64,000 bases of DNA from Cryobacterium gelidum. GTDB lineage: Bacteria; Actinomycetota; Actinomycetes; Actinomycetales; Microbacteriaceae. The stretch covers positions 62,296-126,295 of the forward strand of contig NZ_SOHL01000030.1 in NCBI RefSeq assembly GCF_004403985.1, read 5' to 3'. Position 1 is the stretch's first letter, and each line of letters starts with the position of its first letter. The position numbers and the translations under genes are program-made. The notes below the pieces were generated by a model. The model ran no database searches and was not told the origin of the DNA. It was given only the letters and a program-made list of their open reading frames with translations. This document shows positions 27,391-35,636 of the stretch, one piece after another.

Positions 27391-27431
27391 TGTCATCTCC
27401 CTGCCTGGATCGTTGGCAAATTTTTCTCATC

Positions 27432-27444
27432 TTCGTGTGACGAA
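27432..27444. promoter_or_regulatory. Small palindrome in the divergent sigma/Asp23 promoter region
   Basis: TTCGT-gtg-ACGAA is a perfect 5-bp inverted repeat in the 132-base space between the sigma gene and the Asp23 operon. It could be a site for coordinated control of both. Confidence 0.3.
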
Positions 27445-27522
27445 TATGCCACAGCTTTCGTCCTACAGGTAACAATCCGATCCGGCCCTGCCGGATGGGC
27501 CAGACACGAAGGAGCTATTCGC

Positions 27523-28014
27523 ATGGAACTCACCAACAACAACGGCACCGACTCCGCAAGCATGACCCCGCGTAGCAGCACCCCCAAAGGCCCCGCCGGC
27601 ATGACTCGGGCCGAAGCTTCTCTGAACGGCACGGGCAAAACCGTCATCAACGACGGCGTCGTGGCGAAGGTCGCCGGGCTTGCCGCCCGCGACGTGGCCG
27701 GCGTGCACGCACTCGGTGGCGGAGCAGCGCGTGCCCTCGGCGCGATTCGCGACGCGATGAAGAACACCGATGTGAGCCAGGGCGTCTCCGTCGAAGTCGG
27801 CGAGACCCAGGTTGCCGTGGACGTGACCATCGTTGCCGACTACCCGGTGCAGTTGCAGCAGGTAGCCAATGACATTCGCACAAACGTCATTCGCGCCATC
27901 GAAGACCTCGTCGGGCTCGAGGTCACCGAAGTGAACGTGACGATCCTCGACATTCACCTGCCGAGCGATGACGACGCAGATCCTGCTGAGCCGACCAAAG
28001 CCGCACTGCGGTGA
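27523..28014 (+). CDS. Asp23/Gls24-family envelope stress protein
   Basis: A 163-residue Asp23/Gls24 protein: TVINDGVVAKVAGLAARDVA, GVHALGGGAARALGAIRD and VEVGETQVAVDVTIVADYPV are typical, ending LEVTEVNVTILDIHLPSDD. The family forms abundant membrane-associated envelope-stress proteins in Gram-positives. GAAGGAG lies about eight bases before the ATG. First gene of a tightly overlapping five-gene operon. Confidence 0.92.
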   Translation: MELTNNNGTDSASMTPRSSTPKGPAGMTRAEASLNGTGKTVINDGVVAKVAGLAARDVAGVHALGGGAARALGAIRDAMKNTDVSQGVSVEVGETQVAVDVTIVADYPVQLQQVANDIRTNVIRAIEDLVGLEVTEVNVTILDIHLPSDDDADPAEPTKAALR

Positions 28015-28205
28015 CCACAGCAACCCGTACCGGCATGTTGGTCGGCGCCATCCTCGCGCTGACCTGGGTGATTCTGGGCTTCTGGGCATTTCTGTTCGTG
28101 GGCGTGGCCATGCTGGTCGGCGCCCTCGTAGGCCGCGTGGTTGACGGCCGTCTCGACCTGGGCTCAGTGATCGGTGCTTTCCAGGGAAAGCGTTCGTCGT
28201 CATGA
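28011..28205 (+). CDS. DUF2273-like small membrane protein
   Basis: A 64-residue protein beginning at GTG 28011 (overlaps the previous stop as GTGA). Two hydrophobic segments, GMLVGAILALTWVILGFWAF and LFVGVAMLVGALVGRVV, flank a short loop, and the C-terminus is basic. It resembles DUF2273 proteins found beside asp23 in Firmicutes, where AmaP and DUF2273 anchor Asp23. Confidence 0.8.
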   Translation: MTTATRTGMLVGAILALTWVILGFWAFLFVGVAMLVGALVGRVVDGRLDLGSVIGAFQGKRSSS

Positions 28206-28654
28206 GCGTGCCGACCGACTCGACCGGTTGGTTTCTCGCTGCAGATGCACACGGTGGTACTGACCGGGACGCACGCGAGCCGGTCGCCCCGGCAGTCGCG
28301 CCGCGCGCATCCCGCGGTCGCACGCGCATTGCCCCGCGGGCGCTGCGCCAGATCGTGTCGAGGGTCACGGCGGAGTCGCTCGGAGTGAACCCCAACCAGG
28401 TCGGCGTGGATCTCGGAGACGATCATGGCATGCTCGCCCTCACGATCAGCACCCCGATCCGCGTCGTCGCGTTGTCGCGCGTCACCCGTGAACCGGCGGT
28501 CATTGCGCGCACCGGCGGAACCATACTGGCTCGCTCGGCCACATCGCAGACCGAGATACGTCGCCGCGTCGGCGAGCTGACCGGTGCCGATATCGGCCGG
28601 GTCACGGTACACCTGACCGGCGTGGACGTCATCCCGGAACGGCGGGTGCGATGA
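28202..28654 (+). CDS. Asp23-related protein with an extended N-terminus
   Basis: A 150-residue protein coupled to the previous gene by an ATGA overlap. The C-terminal half (TAESLGVNPNQVGVDLGDDH, GTILARSATSQTEIRRRVGE, DIGRVTVHLTGVDVIPE) resembles an Asp23-like domain; the N-terminal 55 residues are disordered and basic. Its role is likely in the same envelope complex. Confidence 0.7.
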   Translation: MSVPTDSTGWFLAADAHGGTDRDAREPVAPAVAPRASRGRTRIAPRALRQIVSRVTAESLGVNPNQVGVDLGDDHGMLALTISTPIRVVALSRVTREPAVIARTGGTILARSATSQTEIRRRVGELTGADIGRVTVHLTGVDVIPERRVR

Positions 28655-29247
28655 CCACGTCGTCTACAGGGTCACTTACGGCGACCTATGGGCGCATCCG
28701 CCGCCGCGAGCTGCACTCATCGCGGTCCGCGGCGGCAATCACGGTGGCCGTCGTGGTCATCCTGCTGTGCGTCTGGCTGGCTGCCGAGATTGTGTTGCGC
28801 TTGATCGACCAACCAGCCCTACTCGCGACTCCGGTCGATCTCGCCGACGGTGTCGCATCCGCTTCGACTGCACCCGCCCCGCTGCTCGCCGGTATTGCCA
28901 CCGCCGGCGCTCTGGTCGGCCTCGTGCTGCTGGCCGTCGCGATCGCGCCGGGGCGCCGGGCGCGCCATTTGATCGACTCGGAGCGCACAGTGACTGTTGT
29001 CGATGACGAGGTGATCGCATCCACTCTCGCGGGCCGCGCCGCCCGCGTCGGCCGTATCGACCCGGACAGCACCCGGGTCAGCATCTCGCGCCGCCTCGCC
29101 ACAGTGCACCTGGTTCCGCCGTCGGGGCAGCCGGTGAATCGCGACACGGTACTGAGCGCCGCGCGCGACCAGCTCGACGGATTGCATCTGCGACCGGCGT
29201 TGCAGCCCCGTGTCGTCGTGGCCCTCAGCGGAAAGGTCGGGGCGTGA
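28651..29247 (+). CDS. Membrane protein with a C-terminal Asp23-like region
   Basis: A 198-residue protein overlapping the previous stop by ATGA. It has two transmembrane segments (about residues 28-50 and 80-102) and a soluble C-terminus (TVTVVDDEVIASTLAGRAAR, SRRLATVHLVPPSGQPVN) that resembles the DUF6286 family found in Asp23 operons of actinobacteria. It probably anchors the complex in the membrane. Confidence 0.72.
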   Translation: MTTSSTGSLTATYGRIRRRELHSSRSAAAITVAVVVILLCVWLAAEIVLRLIDQPALLATPVDLADGVASASTAPAPLLAGIATAGALVGLVLLAVAIAPGRRARHLIDSERTVTVVDDEVIASTLAGRAARVGRIDPDSTRVSISRRLATVHLVPPSGQPVNRDTVLSAARDQLDGLHLRPALQPRVVVALSGKVGA

Positions 29248-29849
29248 ATAACACCAACCGTGCGCTCAACCGCAGCGTCCTTGTCGTGATCGGCCTGCTG
29301 CTCCTTGCTGCGGCTGCCCTGCTCGCTTTGCTCGCCACGCAGACCACGACGCGGCAAGCCTGGACCTCGGCCGCCGACACGGCCCGCACGACAGTGTCGG
29401 GCTGGTTCCAAGCCACGCCACTCAACGGAACACAGCACAGCTGGATCTGGATCATCGCCCTGGCCCTGCTGGTGGCGGTTGTCGGATTGCTGCTCGGTTT
29501 CATTTTACGGCAGGGCGGCGGTCATTCCGGAAGGTTGATCAGTGAGCAGCGCGAAGACTCGGGCAGCACCGAGGTCGATTCGGCGGTCGCCGAGCAGGCG
29601 CTGCAGCAGGCGCTCGGCGAGCACCCGGAGTTTCTGTCAACCCACGTCTCGACCTACCGCGTCGCGCGCGCGGCCGTGCTCAAGGTCTCGGTGACCTGTC
29701 GTCGCGGAACTTCCCCCTCCGATGTCGTAGGCATCGTCGAGGAGGCCCTGGGCGCCCTCGACGAACTCCTCGGCTTGCGCATCCCTGCCTTGCTGCAGAT
29801 CAGCGGAGGCTTTCGGGTGCGCACCAGTCGCACTTCGCGCATCCGTTAG
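29244..29849 (+). CDS. AmaP-like membrane anchor protein
   Basis: A 201-residue protein starting with GTG 29244 (overlaps the previous stop). It has two transmembrane segments (SVLVVIGLLLLAAAALLALL and SWIWIIALALLVAVVGLLLG) with a soluble C-terminal domain, the layout of AmaP, which recruits Asp23 to the membrane. The C-terminal part VSVTCRRGTSPSDVVGIVEE resembles a divergent AmaP region. Confidence 0.75.
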   Translation: MNNTNRALNRSVLVVIGLLLLAAAALLALLATQTTTRQAWTSAADTARTTVSGWFQATPLNGTQHSWIWIIALALLVAVVGLLLGFILRQGGGHSGRLISEQREDSGSTEVDSAVAEQALQQALGEHPEFLSTHVSTYRVARAAVLKVSVTCRRGTSPSDVVGIVEEALGALDELLGLRIPALLQISGGFRVRTSRTSRIR

Positions 29850-29936
29850 CCGGCACCGGATGTCCCTTCTACCCACCCCGTTCGGAGCACCCGCGCCGAA
29901 CCGTCCCCGAAAACAACACATGAAAGAGAGCACACG

Positions 29937-30110
29937 ATGAGCGCTTCCGACAAGATAAAGAACGCCGCGCAGGACCTCAAGGGCAAGGCCACCGAGGCTG
30001 TCGGCAAGGCCACCAACGACGACTCCAAAGTTGCCGAGGGTCGCGCCGACCAGACCGCGGCGAGCGTGAAGAAGGTTGGCGAAGACGTCAAGGACGTCTT
30101 CAAAAAATAA
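29937..30110 (+). CDS. CsbD-family stress protein
   Basis: A 57-residue protein: MSASDKIKNAAQDLKGKATE and KVAEGRADQTAASVKKVGED match the CsbD family, highly charged and helical, typical of general-stress genes. It follows the membrane-protein genes by 87 bases and may share their control. Confidence 0.9.
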   Translation: MSASDKIKNAAQDLKGKATEAVGKATNDDSKVAEGRADQTAASVKKVGEDVKDVFKK

Positions 30111-30112
30111 CC

Positions 30113-30168
30113 ACAGGGGGGTGTGTGGTCAGCCCTTCGGCCCGCCGCACACCCTGCCCCGCTTCACC
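30113..30168 (+). terminator. Hairpin after csbD
   Basis: A G-rich arm (caggggggtgtgtgg) pairs with ccgccgcacaccctg across a loop containing gcccttcggccc. It stands three bases after the csbD stop, with no long T tail. Confidence 0.45.
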
Positions 30169-30495
30169 CGCACGTGACCAGTCCGGTCAGTTATCACGCC
30201 CACGAAGCAGGCCAAAGATCTGCTCGGATTCAGCTCACCGAGCAGTCAGAAAAATGACAGGCGCGTGTCGCCGACGGTCTTCGCTCTACCAGCGTGGAGC
30301 CGACGCGGATGACGACCGACACCCTCGGCGAGCCGCTGCATCAGGCCGCCCACACGGCGAAGGGCAGCCCGCTCAAGAGGTTGTCGCCGCGGTGAAAGAC
30401 CGTACGGCAGTGTGTGTCGAGACGCAGTAGCTTCTCAACGCTGGCATCCCCACGATTCGAACCCGGAGCCATTCCACTCGAGCAGGAGATTTCGC
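30169..30495. other. Gene-poor stretch between csbD and the YihY gene
   Basis: There are about 330 bases without a convincing gene. A 28-codon frame from ATG 30308 (TTDTLGEPLHQAAHTAKGSP) has no ribosome-binding site and no known family. The stretch may hold the promoter of the YihY gene, whose RBS AGGAG is at 30484-30488. Confidence 0.5.
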
Positions 30496-31563
30496 ATGGT
30501 TGATAAAGGCCAGAGCCAGGAACGCGCCGACGCCCCCGCGCCGGACGACGACCGTAAGCCTGATTCGCCGACCGAGGTCACCAAAACCTTGTGGAAATAT
30601 GTGGCAAAGCGTACCCTCGGTGAATTCGGCAGCGACCAGTGCACCGATATCGCGGCCTCGCTCACGTACTATGCCGTGTTGTCGCTGTTTCCGGCGCTCA
30701 TCGCCCTGGTCTCGCTGCTGGGGGTGTTCGGGCAGGGGCGGCAGTCCGCCGACACGCTCCTGACCATCCTTGCGTCGGTTGCGCCGGCGAGTGCCCTCGA
30801 CGTCATTCGCGCACCGATCGAGCAGTTCAGCACCTCGCCGTCGGCGGGGTTCGCTCTCGTGGCGGGTATCGCTGTGGCCGTGTGGTCGGCATCCGGTTAC
30901 GTCGGCGCGTTCAGCCGGGCCATGAACCGCATCTACGAGATCGATGAGGGCCGTTCGTTTTTGAAGCTCAAGCCAACACAGCTGCTCGTGACCGTCATCG
31001 GCATTGCGCTGATTCTGGTGGTCGTGCTGATTCTGGCCGTTTCAGGCCCCATAACAGATGCCGTCGGCGCTGCCCTCGGCCTCGGCCAGACCGTGCAGCT
31101 AGTCTGGTCCATTGCCAAGTGGCCGCTGCTCGCGGCCGTTGTCGTGCTGCTGATCGCGGTGCTGTACTACTTCACACCGAATGTGCGGCAGCCGAAGTGT
31201 CGCTGGATGAGCCTTGGCGCGCTGGTCGCCCTGGTGGCCATTGTCATGGCCTCCCTGGGATTCGGGTTTTATGTCACGACGTTTTCGAACTACGCCAAAA
31301 CCTATGGATCCCTGGCCGGCATCGTCATCTTCCTACTCTGGCTCTGGCTGACCAACCTCGCCCTGCTGTTCGGGGCTGAATTCGATGCCGAGCTCGAACG
31401 CGGACGGCAGTTGCAGGCGGGTATCGCGGCCGAGCAGAACATTCAGCTGCCACCGCGCGGCACCAAGAAGAGCCAGAAAGCCGCGCTGAAGGAGATGCAG
31501 ACCGTCGCCGACGGCCGCCGGATGCGCAAGGCCAACGCCGGACCGCCGTCCGAACGCCCCTGA
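30496..31563 (+). CDS. YihY/virulence factor BrkB-family membrane protein
   Basis: A 355-residue protein with about six transmembrane segments. Family markers: CTDIAASLTYYAVLSLFPAL near residue 52, LLWLWLTNLALLFGAEFDAE near residue 285, and the loop FTPNVRQPKCRWMSLGALVA. The C-terminus is basic and disordered. The role in bacteria is unclear; it was once called RNase BN by error. AGGAG lies seven bases before ATG 30496. Confidence 0.92.
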   Translation: MVDKGQSQERADAPAPDDDRKPDSPTEVTKTLWKYVAKRTLGEFGSDQCTDIAASLTYYAVLSLFPALIALVSLLGVFGQGRQSADTLLTILASVAPASALDVIRAPIEQFSTSPSAGFALVAGIAVAVWSASGYVGAFSRAMNRIYEIDEGRSFLKLKPTQLLVTVIGIALILVVVLILAVSGPITDAVGAALGLGQTVQLVWSIAKWPLLAAVVVLLIAVLYYFTPNVRQPKCRWMSLGALVALVAIVMASLGFGFYVTTFSNYAKTYGSLAGIVIFLLWLWLTNLALLFGAEFDAELERGRQLQAGIAAEQNIQLPPRGTKKSQKAALKEMQTVADGRRMRKANAGPPSERP

Positions 31564-31628
31564 CGCGCGTCTGCCCCGCTCGCATCGATGCGGCAGCGTC
31601 GTGGTGCACTACGATCACGCGCCGCGTG

Positions 31629-31657
31629 AGCACACACATATACACACACACACACAC
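31629..31657. repeat. CA/TG dinucleotide microsatellite
   Basis: The run cacacacatatacacacacacacacacac lies between the YihY gene and the carD terminator. A simple dinucleotide run of this length is rare in a high-GC bacterial chromosome. On the - strand it forms a GTGTGT tail directly after the terminator hairpin. Confidence 0.9.
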
Positions 31658-31688
31658 GCACCCTCGTGCGCGTGGCGAACGAGGGTGC
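31658..31688 (-). terminator. Terminator hairpin downstream of carD
   Basis: GCACCCTCGT (31658-31667) and ACGAGGGTGC (31679-31688) form a perfect 10-bp stem with an 11-base loop, 13 bases after the carD stop. In the carD reading direction the following bases are GTGTGTGTGT rather than a T run. Confidence 0.75.
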
Positions 31689-31701
31689 CAGATCGGTCAG
31701 A

Positions 31702-32220
31702 TTAGACGGTGACTTCGACCGGCTCGTCACTGACGACGTAGTTCTGAATTTCGATCAACAGCAGGTCGCCGGCTTCCTGGTCGGTCAGGCCCTGGGCCAG
31801 AGCGAGTTCGGAGACGAGGATCTGACGCGCCTTTTCGAGCATCCGCTTTTCGCCGGCGGAGACGCCCTTGTCCTGGTCGCGGCGCCACAGGTCGCGCACG
31901 ACTTCGCTGACCCGGTAGACGCTGCCGCTGGCCATTTTCTCCTGGTTGGCCTTGTAACGACGCGACCAGTTACCCGGCTCCTCGGTGAAGGCGTTCTGCA
32001 GAATTTCGTAGACGGCGCTGACGCCCGCGGCGTCGATGACGTCGCGCACGCCAACGAGCTCCACGTTGTCGACCGGCAGCTGAATGGTCAGCGCACTCGT
32101 GTGCACGTTGAGGGTCATGAACTGCTTCTCGACGCCCTTGATGGTGCGCGTCGCGAGGGCTGTGATGGTAACCGCGCCGTGGTGCGGGTAGACCAGAGTT
32201 TCGCCGATTTCAATCTTCAT
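31702..32220 (-). CDS. carD: CarD/CdnL-family RNA polymerase-binding regulator
   Basis: A 172-residue CarD protein. It binds the RNA polymerase beta lobe and stabilises open promoter complexes. The N-terminal RNAP-interacting domain reads EIGETLVYPHHGAVTITALA; the helical DNA-binding part contains NWSRRYKANQEKMASGSVYR and RVSEVVRDLWRRDQDKGVSA, and SAGEKRMLEKARQILVSELA. ATG 32220 has GAAGG nine bases upstream; ATG 32226 is too close. The related beta-subunit gene rpoB is in this window. Confidence 0.96.
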   Translation of the reverse strand: MKIEIGETLVYPHHGAVTITALATRTIKGVEKQFMTLNVHTSALTIQLPVDNVELVGVRDVIDAAGVSAVYEILQNAFTEEPGNWSRRYKANQEKMASGSVYRVSEVVRDLWRRDQDKGVSAGEKRMLEKARQILVSELALAQGLTDQEAGDLLLIEIQNYVVSDEPVEVTV

Positions 32221-32232
32221 AAGCATGCGCCT

Positions 32233-32901
32233 TCAGTGTTGTGTGGGTGATGCAACGCGTTGGGGCGTTGCGCTTGAGGTTTGAGAGTCGAGCAGCCAGC
32301 CGGGCAGCAAGGCCACCAGCTGGTCGACGAGTTCATCGTCGGACACGTCGAGATGACCGCGCATCCAGGCGCCGATTAAGGTGAGCGCGCCCCCGGCGAC
32401 GTAGGTCGTGACGAGTTCGGCGTTCACCGCGTCGTCGAAGACGAGGACCGACTCGAGCATGCGGGTGGCGTAGGCCTTGATGATCTGATCATGTGCGCTG
32501 CGGGTCAGTGGCAGCTCGAGCACGCTCGCGTACAGGGGAAAATTCTCGACCATGTGCGCGACGAGGCGGCCGTACCCGAAACGGGCGGCACTCTCGCCCG
32601 CCCGAACGGGACGCAAATCCAGACCGGCCGAGCCGATGTCGGCGAACTGCGCCTGCAACAGTTCAGCGGCGAGAACGTCGAGGCTCGCGAAATGTGCGTA
32701 GAAGGAGCTGCGGCTGATGCCGGCCAGGCGCACGATTTCGGCGACCGAAACGGATGCCGCTGGCTGGGCAATCAGCGTTCGGATCGCCGTGATGATCAGT
32801 CCTCGAGTCCGTTCGGCGCGAGGATCGGGCGTGAGCTTCGACCCGGACACCACATCGACCTGCCCCTCGGCCACGGGGCCGGGGGCAGTCAACGAAGTCA
32901 T
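32233..32901 (-). CDS. TetR-family regulator
   Basis: A 222-residue protein with a typical TetR HTH (IITAIRTLIAQPAASVSVAE and IVRLAGISRSSFYAHFASLD) followed by an all-helical ligand domain. The gene appears to be leaderless: a perfect TATAAT (32908-32913) lies six bases before ATG 32901 and no ribosome-binding site is present. It lies upstream of carD. Its target could be itself or the GH15 gene. Confidence 0.9.
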   Translation of the reverse strand: MTSLTAPGPVAEGQVDVVSGSKLTPDPRAERTRGLIITAIRTLIAQPAASVSVAEIVRLAGISRSSFYAHFASLDVLAAELLQAQFADIGSAGLDLRPVRAGESAARFGYGRLVAHMVENFPLYASVLELPLTRSAHDQIIKAYATRMLESVLVFDDAVNAELVTTYVAGGALTLIGAWMRGHLDVSDDELVDQLVALLPGWLLDSQTSSATPQRVASPTQH

Positions 32902-32907
32902 TTATTT

Positions 32908-32936
32908 ATTATAGCACTTTTCGGACAAGTGTCCGA
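32908..32936 (-). promoter_or_regulatory. Leaderless promoter and TetR operator
   Basis: Read on the - strand, TCGGACA-ag-TGTCCGA is a perfect 7-bp inverted repeat (32921-32936) covering the -35 region of a promoter whose -10 is TATAAT (32908-32913). The operator lies inside the 3' end of the GH15 coding sequence. The layout fits TetR autorepression. Confidence 0.65.
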
Positions 32937-35329
32937 GACTGCTGCCCGTCCTCACGGCTGACACTCGGAAAACTACCGCTGCCATACTCGTCGAGCAGCT
33001 GCGCGCAGCGGATGAAACCGAGGTGCGAGTAGGCCTGCGGGTGGTTGCCGAGGTGGGTTTCGGTGGCTGGGTCGAATTCCTCTGACAACAGTCCGGTCGG
33101 GCCGACCAGGGAGATGAGCTGATTGAACAGTGCCTCAGCCTCGTCTATACGGCCGGTGAGCACGTAGGCCTCGATCAGCCAGGTCGTGCAGATATGAAAG
33201 CCGCCCTCGAGGCCGGGCAGACCGTCGTCGTAGCGGTAGCGGAACACCGTCGGGCCCACGCGCAGTTCGCGCTCCACCGCGCTCACGGTCAGCTGGAAGC
33301 GCTCGTCGGTCACGTCGAGCAGGCCCGACAGGCCGATGTGCAGCACGGCGGCGTCGAGGTCGGGGCTGTCGTAGGCCACGGTGTACGACTGGGCTTCCTC
33401 ACTCCAGCCTTCGCGCAATACCTCGTCGCGAATGCTGGCGGCGAGTTCGACCCAGCCCGCTCCCACGTCGCGTCCGTGCCGAATGGCGGTGCGAATGGCC
33501 CGGTCGACGGTCACCCAGCACATCGTCTTCGTATAGGTATGGTGCCGCGGCGAGCGCCGGGCCTCCCAGATGCCGTGGTCGGGTTCGTGCCAGCGACTGG
33601 TGACGGCGTCGACCATCTCGATCAGCAGGTGCCACTGAAAGTCCGAGAGCGTTCCCTGCCGGGCACTCAACGTGTCGATCAGTTCGGCGACCGGCCCGAA
33701 CACGTCGATCTGCACCTGGTTGTCGGCGGCGTTCCCGATGCGCACCGGGCGCGAGCCGGCATAGCCGGGCAGCGACTCGAGGCTTGCTTCGGTAGACAGT
33801 GACGATCCGGTGACCGAATAGAGCGGATGCAGCCACTGCGCGCCGGGACTGTCATCCACGACCCCGGCCAGCCAGCGCAGAAACGACTCGGCCTCGGCGG
33901 TCGAGCCGAGGTCGACGAGCGCCTTGACGGTCATCGAGCCGTCACGCAACCAGCAGTAGCGGTAGTCCCAGTTGCGGGTGCCGCCGATTCCCTCGGGCAG
34001 CGATGTCGTGGAGGCCGCGAGTACCGCTCCGGTCGGTTCGTAGCAGAGAGCGCGCAGTACGAGGGCTGACCGGCCGACCAGCGACGGCTTCACGCTCGGC
34101 AACGACAGTGTGTTCACCCAGGAACGGGAGTCGTTCATGACCGCACCGCGTCTGGCGGCCTCACCGGCGGCATCCGGCATGTATGCCTCGGTGTCGCCGC
34201 AACGCAGGTTGAGCATGATCGCACCCTGCGAGAGGTCGACGACGGCGGTGGCCGTTTCGTTGCGGCCGTCGCTGGTGACGGTGAACTCGACGCCGGCCGC
34301 CGAGAGCACGATCGGGTCGGAGGTGCCGGTGATGGTCACCACACCGTCGGCCGCGTGCATGTTGAAATAGGCGACGGCGTAGTCGGGCCGCGGCGCGAAC
34401 TCGATGCGGGCGAGCCCGGTGCCGGTGAGCTTGCGTACGAGGTTGGTGATGCCGAGCGGCGACGGCTCGATGTAGTCGGTGACGGTGACGTCGGCCCAGC
34501 GGGTTTCGACGATCATGGTGTTGTCGACGTAGCGCTGGCCGAGCACGCGGCTCTTTTTGACCGGCTCGATCGAGAAGTGTCCGGCCTCTTCGCTGCCCAG
34601 GATACTCGCGAACAACGAGCCGGAGTCGGGCAACGGATGCGTCATCCAGCAGATGCGCGCTTCCGGCGTCACAAGGGCGGTCGAGGTGCCGTCACCGAGC
34701 ATGGAGTGGCGTTCAATGGCCACGACGTTCTCGCCGAACAGCCAGTCCTTGCGCAGTTCGAACAGCAGGGCGAGCATCTGGGCGAGCATTTCCGGTCCGC
34801 TGATGCGGTGCGCTGCGACGGACTCACCCTCGCCGATGCGAATGCCGAGGTCGGGTCCGTGCAGGGTGTTCATGGCCATTTCGTCGCTCTCGGCGTCGCC
34901 GGCAAAAAAGGCGGCGCTCACTCCGAGACGGGTACGCAGGCGCTCGAGGGCCACGCCGGAATGCTGGGTCTCATCGGCGGGCTCGTGCGCGTCGAAGAAT
35001 TCCGAGTCGAACTCGCCGCCGTTCGACCCGACGAGGTGCACCTCGCGCGGCAGCCGGGAATCCGCGGCGAGGTCGCGCAGGGGGCGGCCCGACAAAACGG
35101 CGGTGTGCGTGTTGGGCAGGGCCGCGAGGGCCCGCAGGGCGATCGCTGATTCCTTCAGCAACACCGATGGCACGTCGGATGCAACGTGATGCGACAGGGT
35201 GCCGCCGTAGTTGCAGGCCACTAGCAAGGACGGCGTGCGAGCGAGCTGTTGCAGGTCTTGCAATATCTCGCTTGACAGCCCGGTCAACGTGCGTGGAAGA
35301 TTCTTCGAAAGATTGAATTGTTGGAGCAT
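32909..35329 (-). CDS. Glycoside hydrolase family 15 enzyme with degenerate trehalose-phosphatase N-domain
   Basis: An 806-residue protein. Residues about 1-200 resemble trehalose-6-phosphate phosphatase, but the catalytic DxDGT motif reads LLVACNYGGTLS, with both Asp changed, and the cap is shortened, so it is probably inactive. Residues about 215-800 are a GH15 domain: NWDYRYCWLRDGSMTVKALV, IWEARRSPRHHTYTKTMCWV and LLSEEFDPATETHLGNHPQA. GH15 includes glucoamylase and trehalase. AAGGA precedes ATG 35329. It may act in trehalose or glycogen use. Confidence 0.9.
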   Translation of the reverse strand: MLQQFNLSKNLPRTLTGLSSEILQDLQQLARTPSLLVACNYGGTLSHHVASDVPSVLLKESAIALRALAALPNTHTAVLSGRPLRDLAADSRLPREVHLVGSNGGEFDSEFFDAHEPADETQHSGVALERLRTRLGVSAAFFAGDAESDEMAMNTLHGPDLGIRIGEGESVAAHRISGPEMLAQMLALLFELRKDWLFGENVVAIERHSMLGDGTSTALVTPEARICWMTHPLPDSGSLFASILGSEEAGHFSIEPVKKSRVLGQRYVDNTMIVETRWADVTVTDYIEPSPLGITNLVRKLTGTGLARIEFAPRPDYAVAYFNMHAADGVVTITGTSDPIVLSAAGVEFTVTSDGRNETATAVVDLSQGAIMLNLRCGDTEAYMPDAAGEAARRGAVMNDSRSWVNTLSLPSVKPSLVGRSALVLRALCYEPTGAVLAASTTSLPEGIGGTRNWDYRYCWLRDGSMTVKALVDLGSTAEAESFLRWLAGVVDDSPGAQWLHPLYSVTGSSLSTEASLESLPGYAGSRPVRIGNAADNQVQIDVFGPVAELIDTLSARQGTLSDFQWHLLIEMVDAVTSRWHEPDHGIWEARRSPRHHTYTKTMCWVTVDRAIRTAIRHGRDVGAGWVELAASIRDEVLREGWSEEAQSYTVAYDSPDLDAAVLHIGLSGLLDVTDERFQLTVSAVERELRVGPTVFRYRYDDGLPGLEGGFHICTTWLIEAYVLTGRIDEAEALFNQLISLVGPTGLLSEEFDPATETHLGNHPQAYSHLGFIRCAQLLDEYGSGSFPSVSREDGQQSRTLVRKVL

Positions 35330-35636
35330 TATTTCCTTGCAGGTGGGCGTCGACCGTCGAACCAGTTGCTAGACAAAACCGACGTTACCATTTGCCGCCA
35401 GCCGTCTGGTACTGGCGGGCTGTTGTCAGACTGGCAGCGGCCCGCGGCCCACTAACCGGACGCCACGATCACACTTTTCGGTGGGTTGAACGGCCCGGCG
35501 CAGGTCGAATGGCCCGGCACAGGTTCGATCGTGCGCCCAGCGAGCGAGTGTGCGCTGACGCTCGAGGTCGCCGGCGCGCTGCGGGAAAGCGCGAACCGCC
35601 CGCGTGATTGGCCGAGAGAAGCCGTAGCCTGTTCTC
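35330..35636. other. Divergent intergenic region with hairpin
   Basis: The 307 bases between the GH15 gene and the acyltransferase-like gene hold the two leaders. A small inverted repeat CCGCCAG/CTGGCGG (35395-35418) is seen. No open frame with a ribosome-binding site stands out. Confidence 0.5.

Noticed and set aside
30125..30430. A 101-codon frame before the YihY gene
   Set aside because: It is Arg/Pro/Ser-rich with no ribosome-binding site or family and overlaps the csbD hairpin.
31621..31690. A small coding region across the CA repeat
   Set aside because: The frames give only Cys/Val or Thr/His dipeptides and no ribosome-binding site.
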